A stretch of DNA of 64,000 nt from Atopsyche davidsoni (GCA_022113835.1 JAILWY010000011.1:5890001-5954000), one strand, 5' to 3'. Shown: positions 14,501 to 26,290, numbered from the stretch's first letter. The notes: generated from the letters alone by a model not told the origin. Program-made: numbers and translations.

Positions 14501-15814
14501 ATTATTGCAAATAATTTAAATAAAAACGACAAAACGAATATGAAGTCTCAATCATCGTGGAATAAAATTTATTTAATAAATTGAAAAGAAGTTATTCTTG
14601 CCTCTTTTGTACAACCTCCTGGTTCACCATCGCCCCTTTGTATTTATCTTTGCAGACGGCGTCTTCGTGGCCTTTTTAAATTATCAACACTTTATAATTC
14701 ATACTCTGGTGATTTTTTGATAAATGGTTTTCAGTCTTTACATGAACAGCGCGTTTTGAAACCTCTCACCAATTCCATAAAAAATCCCATTCGGTTCAAA
14801 ATAAACACCACAACTCGATGTTATAGGAAAGAAAATATAAGATATTATTTTTGTCGCAGAAAAATTATTATTATTGCAAGTAGTTTGCACTATGGTTTTT
14901 TATAGAAATGATGAGCTAGAGTGAATTTTGCGATGACTAATAATATCAACTGAAAGTCATGTGCTGTCCAATGGCAGTCTAAAGTTTCAAGAAGAAATCG
15001 GAGTACGACGAAAACTCAATTAATACTATCACAACACGTATAACCACAAACTACAATGAAATTGATTTATAAAAATAGCACAAGCGGCCACAAAATGGTT
15101 ATGAACAGTTTACGCTTCAAAAATCATTATTTCCCCTTTATTCAACCCCAATACGCCTAGCAATCTTTAATTACAAACAAAAAAAACTAGTTACTGCTTA
15201 TGCAAATGACCCCATAGTTCCTGATAGACGGGGGGTCGGTTAAAAATGAGATATGATAGATTGGAAGCGGGGTCGATCGCGCCGATAGCGCCGGAAACCC
15301 CCACTTCTGGGGTTAAAAATCGTTAATATGCTAATGCAACGAGCCACAGTAATTGTTAAAGGCAATAAATTAAGACCCGGTCGCTAATTAGTCACACGAA
15401 CTTGGGCGCAAACCAATTTGACGTGACGTCATCAACGAATATTTCCCAAATAAATTCAATTAATTGGGTATTTTTTCGTGTGTGCTGTGCCAGAAGGTTG
15501 AGGACCTTCGTCAACATTATATTGAATAAAATTATTATTTCACAATAACAAGCAACTTTCAATACTCTAATAAATAATTCTCACTTAATATGCTACACGT
15601 ATTCTTATATCTGTGATCTTTGCATGATTAATACATGGTTGCGTTTTGAATAATCGATAATGTGGCCAGAATCGTCTCGTATTAGAAAAAATAAAATATG
15701 GAGTATTACAAATTCAATCGGCCTGTCGTGGTTTGAATGCGGGTCTTAGCTTGTTCATAAGTCAAAAGTATAGACGCAGTTTGCATAATGCATAGGATGC
15801 TTAAGCTTATTGCT

Positions 15815-16112
15815 TTGTGGGGATCCTTCTTCTTCAGGTGCCTCTCCTCAAAGAAGGTGGGTGAACATCTCACTGAACATATCTTTATGTCTGTTCATGG
15901 TTTTCTTATGGAGAGCAGTGAAGTCCTTGAGTCCTTCTACACTGCAGTTTTATATTTCTATACAAAGCTCACAAGATATTCCTATCCTGCAAAGCTCTAT
16001 CTCTTCAAGGTACTTTCAGAATACATTCCTCCACGTTTACCGATCCTTTACATACGCTCACGGCACAGAATGGGGAAAGCGGGGAGGTTGTGGGGATTAA
16101 TACACACCAATT
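15815..16112. repeat. Dispersed repeat copy, LINE-tail family
   Basis: Begins CTTCTTCTTCAGGTGCCTCTCC, continues with GAAGGTGGGTGAACATC, CTGAACATATC and CTGTTCATGG. It later has a segment ending TTTACATACGCTCACGGCACAGAATGGGG that is shared with the copies at 17.7 and 25.2 kb. The 111-codon and 96-codon open frames here lie entirely inside the repeat and I treat them as chance or remnant frames. Other members of the family are attached to recognisable reverse-transcriptase C-terminal coding pieces. Confidence 0.6.
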
Positions 16113-17360
16113 CACAGTTGTAAGTGGGTCTGTTAAAAAATAATTAATAATGGTTTTTAATTAGGTGTATCATGTCTGACGTCATCTTTTTGATTACTTT
16201 GGTCGTACCGAATGTTTATTGCGCCGTATTTTTAGCATCCCAACAATTAACAGTACTTAATCATAAATTTAAAGTCAAATATTGAACACTGTCCGCGTCC
16301 GAGTGTGAATCGGTCGATAAACCCGCAAATTAATTCAAGTTTTAAATTCAAACGAGGGGTTTCCGTCTGTCATATTAGAAAAAATTCTACCTACTTTGCG
16401 GAATTTAACAATTTTAACTGTTAGCCATTGTTAATTACACATTACGTACGAAGAACGGCCATTGCTTTTGGGTATGGATTGTAAAAAAAATATTTTTATA
16501 TTAACGATGCCACGGTTCGTTGACTTTTCACCGAAATATTTACTTTGCAGCGTGTTTCGGGATTAAGTGCAAAACTAAATTATCCGAGACACGATGATTA
16601 AGATATAGATAAGTCCGATGAAAAAATAGAACCTTTTGTTTGTAATGTGCTCAAGATCACTGATGATGGACGAAAAATGTTAATCGCCGGGAGTCATTAT
16701 AATGAAGATGACGCAGATAGAGCGACCGCTTGAATTTGTACACATATAATGCTCAAGTATAGCTTTAATTACGAGTATTCCAACTTTTTTTTTTTTTTTT
16801 TTTGATCTACGAATCTGCTTAATTATATAAAAGGATTGTTGTATTCTGACTGCTCGTTTTTCGAAGAGAAAATCTGTACTCCTGTAAGCTGCACTTTGTT
16901 TTTAAATCTAACGAGTCTATTCCGCAGATCGATTTGGGTTATTTTTATATGAAAAAATTCTAACTTTTATGGTTCAAATTAAAATATAAATTCAAATTAT
17001 ATATTTAAAAATTCATTAAAACCACATTATTTTAACCGCAAAATAAACATATTCCTCAGCGTAGTTTTGATTTTGCGACTTTTACTTTTTCAATGGATAA
17101 AGATTGTGTCACAATTTTAAAATTATCGTGCAATCTATTAAATTTTTGATCACGAATTGATTAACGGTTTTCTTTCGAAAACGATTTGCAGAATAATGGA
17201 AGCGGCCGAACAAACGACAATCACTCACCAACACATGCGGAGAGTTTTAAAAAAGGAACAACAGCGTATTAATTACGTTTGAAAACCGAACGGAAGTGGA
17301 ATGGATTCGAAGCGGAGATAACGATTTATTTTAAAATTCGAATGCGCAATTCAAAATAAT

Positions 17361-17410
17361 TTATATATAAATATATATATATATATTTATATATGTGTAT
17401 GTGTGTATTG
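17361..17410. repeat. AT/GT-rich low-complexity tract
   Basis: Alternating TA units that run into TGTGTATGTGTGT. Simple sequence with no further structure visible. Confidence 0.85.
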
Positions 17411-17617
17411 TGTTTGTACTTACAGTGTTCAATACAGAGAGCCGGGACTGGCCGAGCGCAAAACGGAATAACTTTAATGCCTATTAATTTTTGTGATTAG
17501 CATTATAATCTAAAGTGAACAAGTCTAACGCCGCAGAGTAATCGTCAATAGAGAGGCCTTAAAACTTGATCAGTATTTTACACCAATATATTTAATATAA
17601 GCACCCACAATACCACT

Positions 17618-17960
17618 TCTTCTTCGGGTGCCTCTCCAGGCAGGCAGGCAGCAAAAACCGTACCAGAGATCCACCCCTTCCCCACTTCGACAAGGCACTT
17701 CCAGAGCACATCCCTTCACAATCGTTCCAACTCCACTACTCCGTTACCGATCCTTTACACACGCTCAGGGGCATGCACAAGCAACAGAATATAGAGAGTG
17801 TGAAGGTACATACATACAACACTTTAAAGCCTCCAATGAACAAAGTAACTACAGTAGCACAGTAACTCATTGATTTACCATGGGTTGACCGCGTCAAAAT
17901 TAAGATAGTTTTGCACAAAAGGCGCAAGTCCTGACGATGGTAATAAAACCTATTTATAAA
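17618..17960. repeat. Composite LINE-family repeat
   Basis: The left part (CTTCTTCTTCGGGTGCCTCTCC through TTTACACACGCTCAGGGGCATG) matches the copies at 15.8 and 25.2 kb. The right part (ACTTTAAAGCCTCC, GAACAAAGTAACTAC, CACAGTAACTCATTGATTT, then TGGGTTGACCGCGTCA and CTGACGATGGTAA) matches 26.30-26.56 kb. The words TTGACCGCGTCA..AAG..AG and CTGACGATGG correspond to the V-D-x-V-T-N / P-D-D-G coding block of the same non-LTR element seen at 46.8 kb. Decayed; no intact frame. Confidence 0.6.
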
Positions 17961-19087
17961 AAAGTAACTAATAAAAGTATTTTATTAATATTTCGTACAA
18001 GCAGGGGGCTGTAATATGTGCCTTATACAATGAAATATATAATATCCAAATTTACCATACGATACCATGTATCTATGTTTCATTCTAACATCGGTTTTTT
18101 TTTATTTACGCTTATAAAGAGAATTGATATCATCACCGCGCGTAGGCGTATCCGTCGTTGTTTAATTCTTGCATTCAGAACAATATCTTATTAATTTTTA
18201 TTTATCTTAAAACTATACATAATTTACGGGGCCGGGCCCGACGAAAGACAAATTGAATGCATAAATTAGCTTACGTGTTTTTTCTTCATTCATCGTTGTG
18301 TATTTGCATTTTAATTCTATCTCTCACTTGCATGCTTTTTTCATTAGACGATGTAACTTCATAAATAAATGTATAATTAATCATAAAAAATGCAGATGCA
18401 TTGTTATTCTCGTCGTACTGTATATAAAAATTCCAAACGTTTTTTTTTGTTGTTGAAACTTTACCCAAAAATATACACGATTTTTAAGGGTTACTGCACC
18501 AGCCTTGATGTCATAAAAGTATTAAAAATATTATAATTTTAATACATTATTATGCAATTATATATGATAATATATTTATAGCAAAAATGAGTCACTGAAT
18601 TATTTTGCACAAGCTTGCAATTAAAACAGTATTTTAAAGTTATTTGTGCTTGATCATATTCAAGTGTGGTGTCTTCATAATATATAAATAGCAATATTTA
18701 GTCACTAAATAAATTATAATAAAAAAAAAAATCATTGCTTTTATCACAGCGGAAATACGTATTGTGTTTGAAAATTTTTACAAGTAAATTATTGCGCAAA
18801 TCTCATATTAAATAAAAAATATTAAACGTGATTTGAATTCATACCGATAACAATCAAACTGTTTTTTTTCATTGCTTTGCATAATACACATATGTTAAAT
18901 TCTATAATTTTCATAATTAAACAGTTTCATTTAAATAACAACAATATTTATTTCTTCGTTTCGTTTTAAGAGTACTGTTGCTATTCGCGCTTTTAATATT
19001 CCTTTTTTTATCCAGCATGGATCCTACTGAGAGGCTCATTTTTGTGATTGAAAGAGTACAACCAATTTAATGCTTAATGACAATACA

Positions 19088-19150
19088 ATACAGAGTTCTG
19101 GTATTGAGATCTGAGACTCTTGCAGCAGGCTGCAAAAAAAACAACAGCAG
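19088..19150. repeat. Short dispersed-repeat fragment
   Basis: The words TACAGAGTTCTGG, ATTGAGATCTGA and GCAGCAGGCTGC occur in the same order as TACAAAGCTCTGG, TTTGGATTTCTG and GCAGCAGGCTAC in the copy at 59.3 kb and in the one at 42.0 kb. It lies about 0.8 kb upstream of the cut exon. Confidence 0.45.
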
Positions 19151-19934
19151 GAGCTCCCCCAACTCATAATCTACATTGTCTGCACATATGTTTTACGGTT
19201 TATAACAAGTCTTGCGTGCCGTCGCGTTCGATTGGCGATTCCATTGAACTTGTTATTCAATCGGTTATATCACTCGCGCTGGGAAGCGCGGAGGTAATCA
19301 CCGCATGACGGAAAATGAATCAAATAATCATTTCTCACCTTGAAGCGACGGCAAGACAACCCGACACGGTCTGCAGCTCACCGCCATCGGGGAGCCCATC
19401 GCATGATCACCTGCAAATTGTACGCTTCTCACCTGCGATTTATTAACATCTTCAATGAATCATTACCCATCGAGGTAACTCAACATTACTCAAACCACTC
19501 GAAACAAATCGTTTCGGCTAAGCTGTAGGTATGGCGCAATATCATTAGTTGGAGGGGGGGCTCCTCCTCCTCCTGTTGCCCAATCTGGGGATACATCCCA
19601 CCAGAGAGGCACAAGCCTCTCCAGGTCATCCAAAACAAAATCGTCTGTGGTTCGTTCAAACCGCTCAACTCGCAAAATTAAAGGCGATCCGCGTGGTCAT
19701 CATTGACCTCGCCCCCTCCTTCCAAGTCTCCACCCCCTTAGTCGCAAACTCATCAATAAGTTCCTTCCTCGAGTATAACCTCGAGGACTGCCTCTTCATT
19801 CATATCACCAGGCGAGCTTGCGTTCAGCCAGAAACAGAAGAAGGTTATGTGTGGGTGACCTTGAACTGGCGTTCGTACTGATTTGGACTGTCGTGCCGAG
19901 TGACCTTGAACTGACGGTTGCGTTTGCGTTGCAG

Positions 19935-20228
19935 AGAGCCACGCTGGCCGAAAAGGAGGTGACGGACCTGCGCGGGCAGCTGGCGGACGGTAGCGTGGCG
20001 GGGCAGAAGCTGGGCAGTCCCCCGGGGCCGGAGCGGCCGCCGAGCACGCCGGCGCGCGCCGAGCCGCCCGCGCCCGGCCGCGGCTGCCCCTCCGTGGACG
20101 AGCTGGAGGCGCTCATCGACAGCCCCACCGGCGCCATGGACATCGCGCGCGCCACCAACAACAACATCGCCAACACCAACAGCAGCGGCAACAGCCTTGA
20201 GCTCGAGCTGGCTGCCAAAGAAAAAGAG
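19935..20228 (+). CDS. cut: Internal coding exon of a Cut/CUX-type transcription factor
   Basis: A 98-codon exon, phase 0 at both ends, between the acceptor TTTGCGTTGCAG and the donor GAG|GTACGT. The peptide begins RATLAEKEVTDLRGQL, which agrees with the start of this segment in Drosophila Cut as I remember it (RATLAEKEV followed by LxxQL). A low-complexity linker rich in G, P, A and S comes next (roughly codons 20-55), then DELEALIDSPTG, an asparagine-rich NTNSSGNS stretch, and finally LELELAAKEKE, which resembles the coiled-coil block VELAAKERE of vertebrate CUX1. Cut is a nuclear DNA-binding homeodomain regulator with three CUT repeats; those domains are not in this window. The exon is far more GC-rich than its surroundings. 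The upstream exon is outside the window. Alternative: another coiled-coil protein sharing the AAKE-KE motif, but the two anchors together make Cut the best call. A homology search was not possible here. Confidence 0.8.
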
Positions 20229-20385
20229 GTACGTGCCCATTGCCTGTAAACCTGACCTCACCTCTCAAAGACGAAACCACTCTAAAACTCTCCATGCTTG
20301 TTTATATTTAACTAATTATCACCGCCCTTGCATTCAAAGAGTTTATTGCACCAGTCATGCTGACTCATATCAACTATTATATATC

Positions 20386-20576
20386 AAGAAATTCAATATT
20401 TTTGACAGAGAGTACTTGGTGGAATTCCATTTTAATATTTTGAATAAAAATACTTGAGTGATTTTCCACATTTTTGTTTTTATTAGTGACCGGTTTCGCC
20501 AACCTTACACGTTGGCATTATCAAACAGAGAACTCTGTGGAAAATCACTCAAGTATTTTTATTCAAAATATATTAT
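20386..20576. mobile_element. Foldback (palindromic) element, copy 1
   Basis: Two 36-nt arms, 20435-20470 and 20536-20571, are perfect reverse complements and flank a 65-nt centre containing TGACCGGTTTCGCCAACC and CGTTGGCATTATC. The 5' flank AAGAAATTCAATATTTTTGA and the following TACTTGGTGGAATT also recur in front of copy 2. It starts about 160 bp downstream of the cut exon. No coding capacity; it looks like a non-autonomous, MITE- or foldback-like insertion. Target-site duplication was not resolved. Confidence 0.75.
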
Positions 20577-20745
20577 ATATCACTCGAATCCTTCGTTTAC
20601 CTCAACCGTGCACAGCTGAGCAGTGAAGAAAAATGTTTAACCCTTTTTATAACTTAATTTTTATCAAATAATCAAAAATCTACCAAATACATATAAAGAA
20701 GAACAATTTCAGCAATTGTTTACTATTTTCTAATATAAGCTATTT

Positions 20746-20968
20746 AAGAAATTCAATATTTTTGACAGAGAGTACTTGGTGGAATTTCATTTTAATATTT
20801 TTGAATAAAATACTTGAGTGATTTTCCACATTTACCGGTTTCGCCAACCTTTCACGTTGGCATTCACTCTGTTTGATAATGCCAACGTGAAAGGTTGGCG
20901 AAACCGGTCACTAATATAAACGAAAATGTGGAAAATCACTCAAGTATTTTATTCAAAAATATTATAAA
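20746..20968. mobile_element. Foldback (palindromic) element, copy 2
   Basis: A more complete hairpin than copy 1. The outer arms (20794-20830 and 20926-20963) and the inner 30-nt arms (20834-20863 and 20879-20908, containing ACCGGTTTCGCCAACC and its complement) nest into one stem around a loop of about 15 nt. The total palindrome is about 170 bp. The flank repeats that of copy 1 exactly 360 bp downstream, so the pair forms a direct duplication of flank plus left arm. Confidence 0.75.
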
Positions 20969-21140
20969 AATACTACGGTTTTCGTGTGTTCGATTTGATC
21001 AAAACAACCTGTTGCTCGATTCCATTGAAAATCTCGTATATGTAAAATGTATAGTAAAATCTGCATATATATAACCGATGGATTTTTTTTTTTTGAACTT
21101 GTACATTATTATGATATATTCATAAAACTTTAAAAAAATA

Positions 21141-21215
21141 TTCCACCGCCCGGATTGAAACCCGGGACACTATAATCAATTGACAATATGCGTTACTGCC
21201 TTGATCGTTTACTCG
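21141..21215 (-). repeat. Possible tRNA-like (SINE-type) remnant
   Basis: On the minus strand the sequence reads GTCCCGGGTTTCAATCCGGG, a GC stem closing a loop with a B-box-like word (GGTTTCAATCC, 9 of 11 positions of GGTTCGAATCC). I could not fold a full cloverleaf or find a matching A box, so this is not an intact tRNA. It could be a SINE fragment or chance. Confidence 0.25.
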
Positions 21216-24119
21216 ATTTCACTCCCACAACCTGTTGCCGAGTTCCTATGGGAATTGCGTTCATCACACACTCCACAAACAGCTCATCACGAATGAAATA
21301 TAATCGAATTTAATTTGGTGCAAGCGACTTATTTACTAATTTTAAATGAGTTTTAATCAATGGAAAGTCTGATAAATTATCGCATCCACCGGCTTCCGTT
21401 GTAGTCCGAAGCACACGGTCCTATCGGCACACTAATGTATTTACGTTTGTATCAGAGGTCAATTGGGCGTATATAAAAATTACTAACTCATAAAAACCAG
21501 GCGGTCAAAGTTAGTCGGTCCTACCCGACCTTAACACTTTAAGGACGTCTGCCATGCGATATGTTAAAGACAAGATGCATGCAATTTTTTTTAAAGGGAC
21601 AAATAGGATTCGATCCAACATTTTGATTGGTATCGCGGTCGTATTCAATTTGGATCATCGTGACTGTAACTGAGAAAGAATTTTTAATAGTTTTATGCAA
21701 GAGTGAAACTGATGTACATTGTTTGATTGATAAATATTTTCAGTATTGCAAATTTTCGCTTATAACTTCCTTTTGAACTTATTCCATTTATTAATAAATA
21801 AAAAATATACGAATTAAATATATTTTTATGTTATTTGATTTGATGTTTTATTGTTCTAAGTAAATAGTAATATTATAGAGTATTTATTGTAATTTTTTAA
21901 CATGTTCATTCCCAAGACGTGCCTGGTCCTCGGCGTGTTAAGTATCCTATAATCATCTATAACCGAGTTCATACAATAATAGATCAAGCACAGTCACTTT
22001 ACCAGCAATTGAGGAGTGAGTTATTGTCCAAACGTGGAAGAATATTGCGTTCATTGATCGAATTATCGATAGACGGGAGCAATATGGGGGACCGCGGCCG
22101 GGACCAATAAATCAATTAAAAAGGGACGAACTTTAAATTAGAATTGACAGTTTATTAAATAACTATAGAAGAGACGCTGGCGATGGCAAGTGAACGGCAG
22201 CCGAATTATTCCATCAGCGGGATTATCTGGCTTTGCTGTGACCCTGCCGTGACCCTGCCCGCGTGGACCTCCGCATTGGCGACGCTTTCACATGCTTTAA
22301 TGACTGCTCACCCCCACGTATTTTCAGAGAAAGACATGAACTTATTCTATTTCGCATATTTATTTACAATTTATATATTACAATATGTTTTTACATTTTT
22401 TATAGCTTGCATCAAAATATGAGGCTCGTTTCGCTCTAGAGTGCAAATCTCTTAGAGATGGACGTTCGATACGTGGATATAACGACGAAAGTTTTAATTA
22501 CTTTTTACTCACCTTCTTTCACTCACCGTAGTATATATTTTTTATAAAAATCGCAATCAAAAAAAGTTTTTTTATAAAATTGTACATTTCCACAGTAAGT
22601 TTGAGCATTCGCTAGCAGACCCTTATCAATATTTAATCGACTCCATATTTGATTGATATAATTCTTAATATGGTTCTCAAAATATATTTACGAGACAAGC
22701 GTTTCTTTCTTACGTATTTTTATAACCCAATCAATTTCTCAATAACCAGCTCATCTTGTAAATACATAATCGACGGAAATTGCTCAAAGCTATCGGCGTT
22801 CCGTAGAGGCCATCTTTATCTTGCTGATTGAAATTACTCACTTGTTTTCACAATCTATAGACAATAATTGGAGGTTTATCAAGAACGCCAATTCACAATG
22901 AAGGTCATTGTATTGAACCATTGATTGCCTCCGAGCTCAGGTGGTATTTTTTTTTATAAATCTTATTAAATTTAATTTGATTTGATCATTGTTCTTCCCT
23001 GAGTTTTAAAATTCACAACAATATATAATAATACGTATTTTATTTAAGGCGCAGCAAAAAGGCCATGATAAAAATAAGAAATTCGCTTTTGCTCTTGGTA
23101 CTAGTCTATTGGCACGGTTATTTCTTAGCCAAAATATATTTGGTCCAGCCAAACAATGGTAAATTAAATGGCCCCTATTTTAGCCATCTCTAATAGGCTA
23201 ATCGCTAAAATGCTACTATCGAAGGTTACGAAAATAGTTATTTTTAGCTATTGGTGCGATTTATTTTGAGCTGAGGTCTCTGAAATGATACGTTGGCTCA
23301 GTGGCTAGGACTGTCGACTGTTTGATAAGAAAATCTCAACTAGTGTAATTTTATAGCTTATAATTTCTTAAACACATTTATGTAGACAGGCAAATTCTTT
23401 ATCGATGTTACTGCATTGCCAAATGCAAGTACGTAATGTCATTAGTACGAATCTAATATAACGCGTTGGGTTAGGTTAAGATTTCAGGCCACTGTGAATT
23501 AGTGGCGTTTTAAATTGGTGGCCAGACGTCGCAGCTGACGTCATTTCCGTACGGATCCTTTACAGGGGCGGTAAGTCAACAGACGGCCCGTCGATAAATT
23601 GACTGACTGGCAACTTATCGTCGATTCACTGAGTGACTCACAAAATATCCTCATTAATCTCACTCGGGCTGCAGCCGATCGCGTGATTGACCGAAACTAT
23701 TGGAATTACGCAACGAGACAATGAACGCGATGTTTCTATCGGGCTTTCAATATTACTTGTTATTTGTCTTGCCATTTGAGTTTATTGAAATACAAAGTGA
23801 TTTTTAAACGTGGACTTAGTGGTATCTAAGATTGTCAAAATTGAGACCTGCCGCCGAGGCAGAATTTTGATCATTAAACAGTGTAAGCAATAAAAGAATG
23901 TTTTGATATTTTATACGTGGGTTTAAATATATATCCAGGGGAAGCATTCATGTTTGTATAGAAATAAGCCGGTTTTTAGTATTATGAAAAATAAACAAAT
24001 ATTTTAATCGTTTAACCCTTTTCATTGATAATACTATTAAATACAAACGGATTTACTCTTATATTCAATCAATAAAAAATAGCAGCTGTCAGTAGAAAGT
24101 TAATTGATAATTTCCAAAC

Positions 24120-24480
24120 CACCATTGACAACAAAGTTGTGGAGAGAGGAAAAAAGTTAAAATACGCAGGCAGGTGGCTGAATGAAAACTGGGATCTTGA
24201 CCAAGAAATTGAAATGAGAATTTTGACACCACGTAGTATATTTAACCACTGACGATTCACCAAATGTTATGTTAAGAAAGATAAATCCTGACGATGATAA
24301 AAAAGCATAAGGTCTCCTATTCTGGTCGTATTTTTATTTTTAAGTATAATTCTCCAAAGAAAAATTTATGGAATAGGCACTGAAAGGAAGAACCTTGCTT
24401 GGATGCGGAATTTACGCCAGTGGCTGAAAATCGGGAGTACAGCCGTACTATTGAGACTGCCCTATATATAGACTATATAT
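24120..24480 (+). mobile_element. Non-LTR retrotransposon ORF2 fragment with internal deletion
   Basis: The forward frame at 24136-24246 reads KKLKYAGRWLNENWDLDQEI and ends at a stop, corresponding to the 'KYLG-W-N-D-DPD-EI-RI' stretch after the reverse-transcriptase domain of LINE ORF2. After a jump come FTKCYV, NPDDDKK, an SYSGR-like frame, then AWMRNLRQWLKIGSTAVLLRL at about 24398-24460, which is the 'W-RNLR-W' tail near the C-terminus of such ORF2 proteins. Relative to the copy at 46.6-47.0 kb the segment between KCY and the P-D-D block is missing. Stops and frameshifts make it a dead copy. Confidence 0.65.
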
Positions 24481-24687
24481 AATCGATAAAATAGTCACCA
24501 ACCTCTCATGAAGAGAAGAACCAGAATAAGAAGATTCAATTAATTCAATATGTTCTTCTGTTCAGTCGTTGTAAATCAAGAAGCATCGGTTATGTTAATG
24601 ATGTAGTATCGTGCGCTTTCAGGGGCACTGCGAAAAACGTGTTGGCGTTTCAAGGATGCGATAGCGCGAGGTGTCGGCACCTGTGGG

Positions 24688-24725
24688 CGATGGTGGCCGA
24701 TGGTGGCCGATGGTGGCCGATGGGG
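24688..24725. repeat. 10-bp minisatellite
   Basis: TGGTGGCCGA repeated three times after GGGCGA and followed by TGGGGCGGCG. It sits at the left edge of a GC-rich block (24.66-24.96 kb). Confidence 0.85.
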
Positions 24726-24984
24726 CGGCGGGGCGCAGACGCCGGGTGATCTCACCGCGCCGCGTCACTTCCGGCGGCCGTCATGCGTGAATGACGGGCG
24801 CCTGCAGCGAGCACACGGCGCCCGGCCGAGCGTGGAGACCTTCGGACGCGAGCAGAAGGTCCCCGACAGGTGAACACGTTCAGGTGCGCCATTTGACTCG
24901 GCGCGACCTCTCGGAGGAGCTCGGCTCCCGTCGCAGAGACCATGCGGAAACCACGTGACACAAACTCCACAACAAATATGAATA

Positions 24985-25268
24985 GCCAAATGGCTTCTTC
25001 TTCAGAGGAGGTTGGTCCACAATTTCACTGAACACATCTCTATGTCTGTTCATGGTTTTCTTGTGTATCTCGCTGCTGCCCAAGAGAATTAATATACGAT
25101 CTTTTTTTACAAGGTGTGGTATTTAGATCTGATATTTTTTTATGAGTCCCCACGACTCTTCAGAACACATCCCTCCACAATCATTCCAAATCTACTTTAC
25201 ATATGCTCAGGGTACATATAGCAGCCGTGCACACGCAACAGAACGAGGAGAGCGAGGAGGACTAAATG
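24985..25268. repeat. Dispersed repeat copy, LINE-tail family
   Basis: CTTCTTCTTCAGAGGAGGTTGG, CACTGAACACATCTC and GTCTGTTCATGGTTTTCTT match the copy at 15.8 kb. After a unique stretch, TTCAGAACACATCCCTCCAC and TTTACATATGCTCAGGG match the right parts of 15.8 and 17.7 kb. No intact frame. Confidence 0.6.
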
Positions 25269-26079
25269 GCTAAGCGATTTTGCCTTCCAAGAGGATTAAA
25301 ATATCAAAGACTAAAACGCATACTCAAGGATCAACTTTTTCAATTCACATTGAGATTGGATTTTCCAAATGTATTTATTGATACTTACACATAAAATAAA
25401 TTAGCATATTAATGACCTATGCATGTGCCAGCTTCTGTACATAGAGCTGCATTCAAAAATTTAAAAAAATCATACCGAAGTACTTTCATTGTTCAGGAGC
25501 CAACACTTTGTGTGAAATGACGGGTATTTTTACGACATCAATGCATCATTTCTCTTGCTGACCGATCGACGATTCTGGGAAAGTCAAAGTGGCGACGATT
25601 CGACCGACGCTTTCTTTGCACTCGGGAAGATGCTTCGCGAGTGACCGCACGGCCATGTTTATTTCGAGTTGGTACATCGACACGAGACTTCTGCGCGTGA
25701 TTCTGGACTTGTTTGTCACGGAGAGATGTCAATTGCGGCTTATGCCAAGCTATTTACGGCCGCAGAAGAAATGAGCAGTAATGCTACTAACATTAAAATT
25801 ATTTATTTTCCTCTGAACGGATACTTTCGTGCATGTAACCCAAACTTTTTCAATCAATGAATGAGAGAAACAGTTTTGGGATGACGATAAGGTATTCCAT
25901 CAATTATAGTTTCTTTGTAATTACTTTTTTGTACTGCGGATGCTTTTGGCGTACATCGCCAGTACACGGCAAAGGTGCGCTCACAGCGAGCGCGCAAACA
26001 AATTACAATTCCTTGGCGGAGATCCTCATCGCGCCCCGTGAATCACACAACTCCGAATAACTCACAACTTATCACAAAA

Positions 26080-26290
26080 GTATGCCGACTTATAACTGCA
26101 GGGCCGAACGCTTAAATATTTCGCCGCGCTATCGCCGGCACGGCGGGCGGGATCTCGACATTATGACGAATGTCCCTCGATTGTTCGTCCCCGATAGCGG
26201 CTTATCTGTCGCGTACGCGTCGCGTGCACTGTGGCCACCCTCGCGATTAGCGACGTCGCCCTTATTGAAACTTATTAAATATGACTGCGG
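26080..26290. promoter_or_regulatory. GC-rich intronic island
   Basis: CpG-dense block (CGCCGCGCTATCGCCGGCAC and similar) in AT-rich surroundings, with an open + strand frame of 100 codons that has no recognisable domain. Regulatory role is inferred from composition only. Its right edge runs into a retrotransposon fragment. Confidence 0.2.

Larger units (their letters stand above)
1..19934 (+). other. cut: Upstream intron of the cut-like gene (3' part only)
   Basis: This stretch ends at a normal acceptor (TTTGCGTTGCAG) in front of the coding exon and starts before the window. I found no convincing coding exon in it; in particular nothing resembling the Cut N-terminal segment (a tryptophan- and glutamine-containing peptide that precedes RATLAEKEV in Drosophila, from memory) could be spotted. 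It is AT-rich with many A and T runs. It contains a candidate ratchet splice site at 3708/3709, a TG microsatellite near 8.26 kb, an AT/GT-rich low-complexity tract near 17.36 kb, worn retrotransposon pieces at 11.4, 15.8, 17.6 and 19.1 kb, and GC-rich blocks near 0.4-0.7, 1.05-1.3, 2.25-2.42, 10.53-10.8, 11.68-11.9, 13.6-13.8 and 15.2-15.45 kb. The rest shows no recognisable structure. The intron call depends on the exon identification. Confidence 0.7.

Noticed and set aside
15788..16123. Overlapping 111- and 96-codon frames
   Set aside because: They lie inside the dispersed repeat, and other copies do not preserve the frames.
19818..20249. Full 143-codon plus-strand frame starting at the ATG at 19818
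   Set aside because: Only codons from 19935 on are supported. Codons before the TTGCAG acceptor and after the GTACGT donor read through intron.
19805..20261. Minus-strand frames of 137-138 codons, one with a leucine-rich, signal-peptide-like start
   Set aside because: They are antisense shadows of the GC-rich Cut exon; the plus-strand frame has matching splice sites and Cut-like ends.
21141..21215. Intact tRNA gene on the minus strand
   Set aside because: Only a T-arm-like stem-loop is seen; no acceptor stem, D arm or convincing anticodon arm could be folded.
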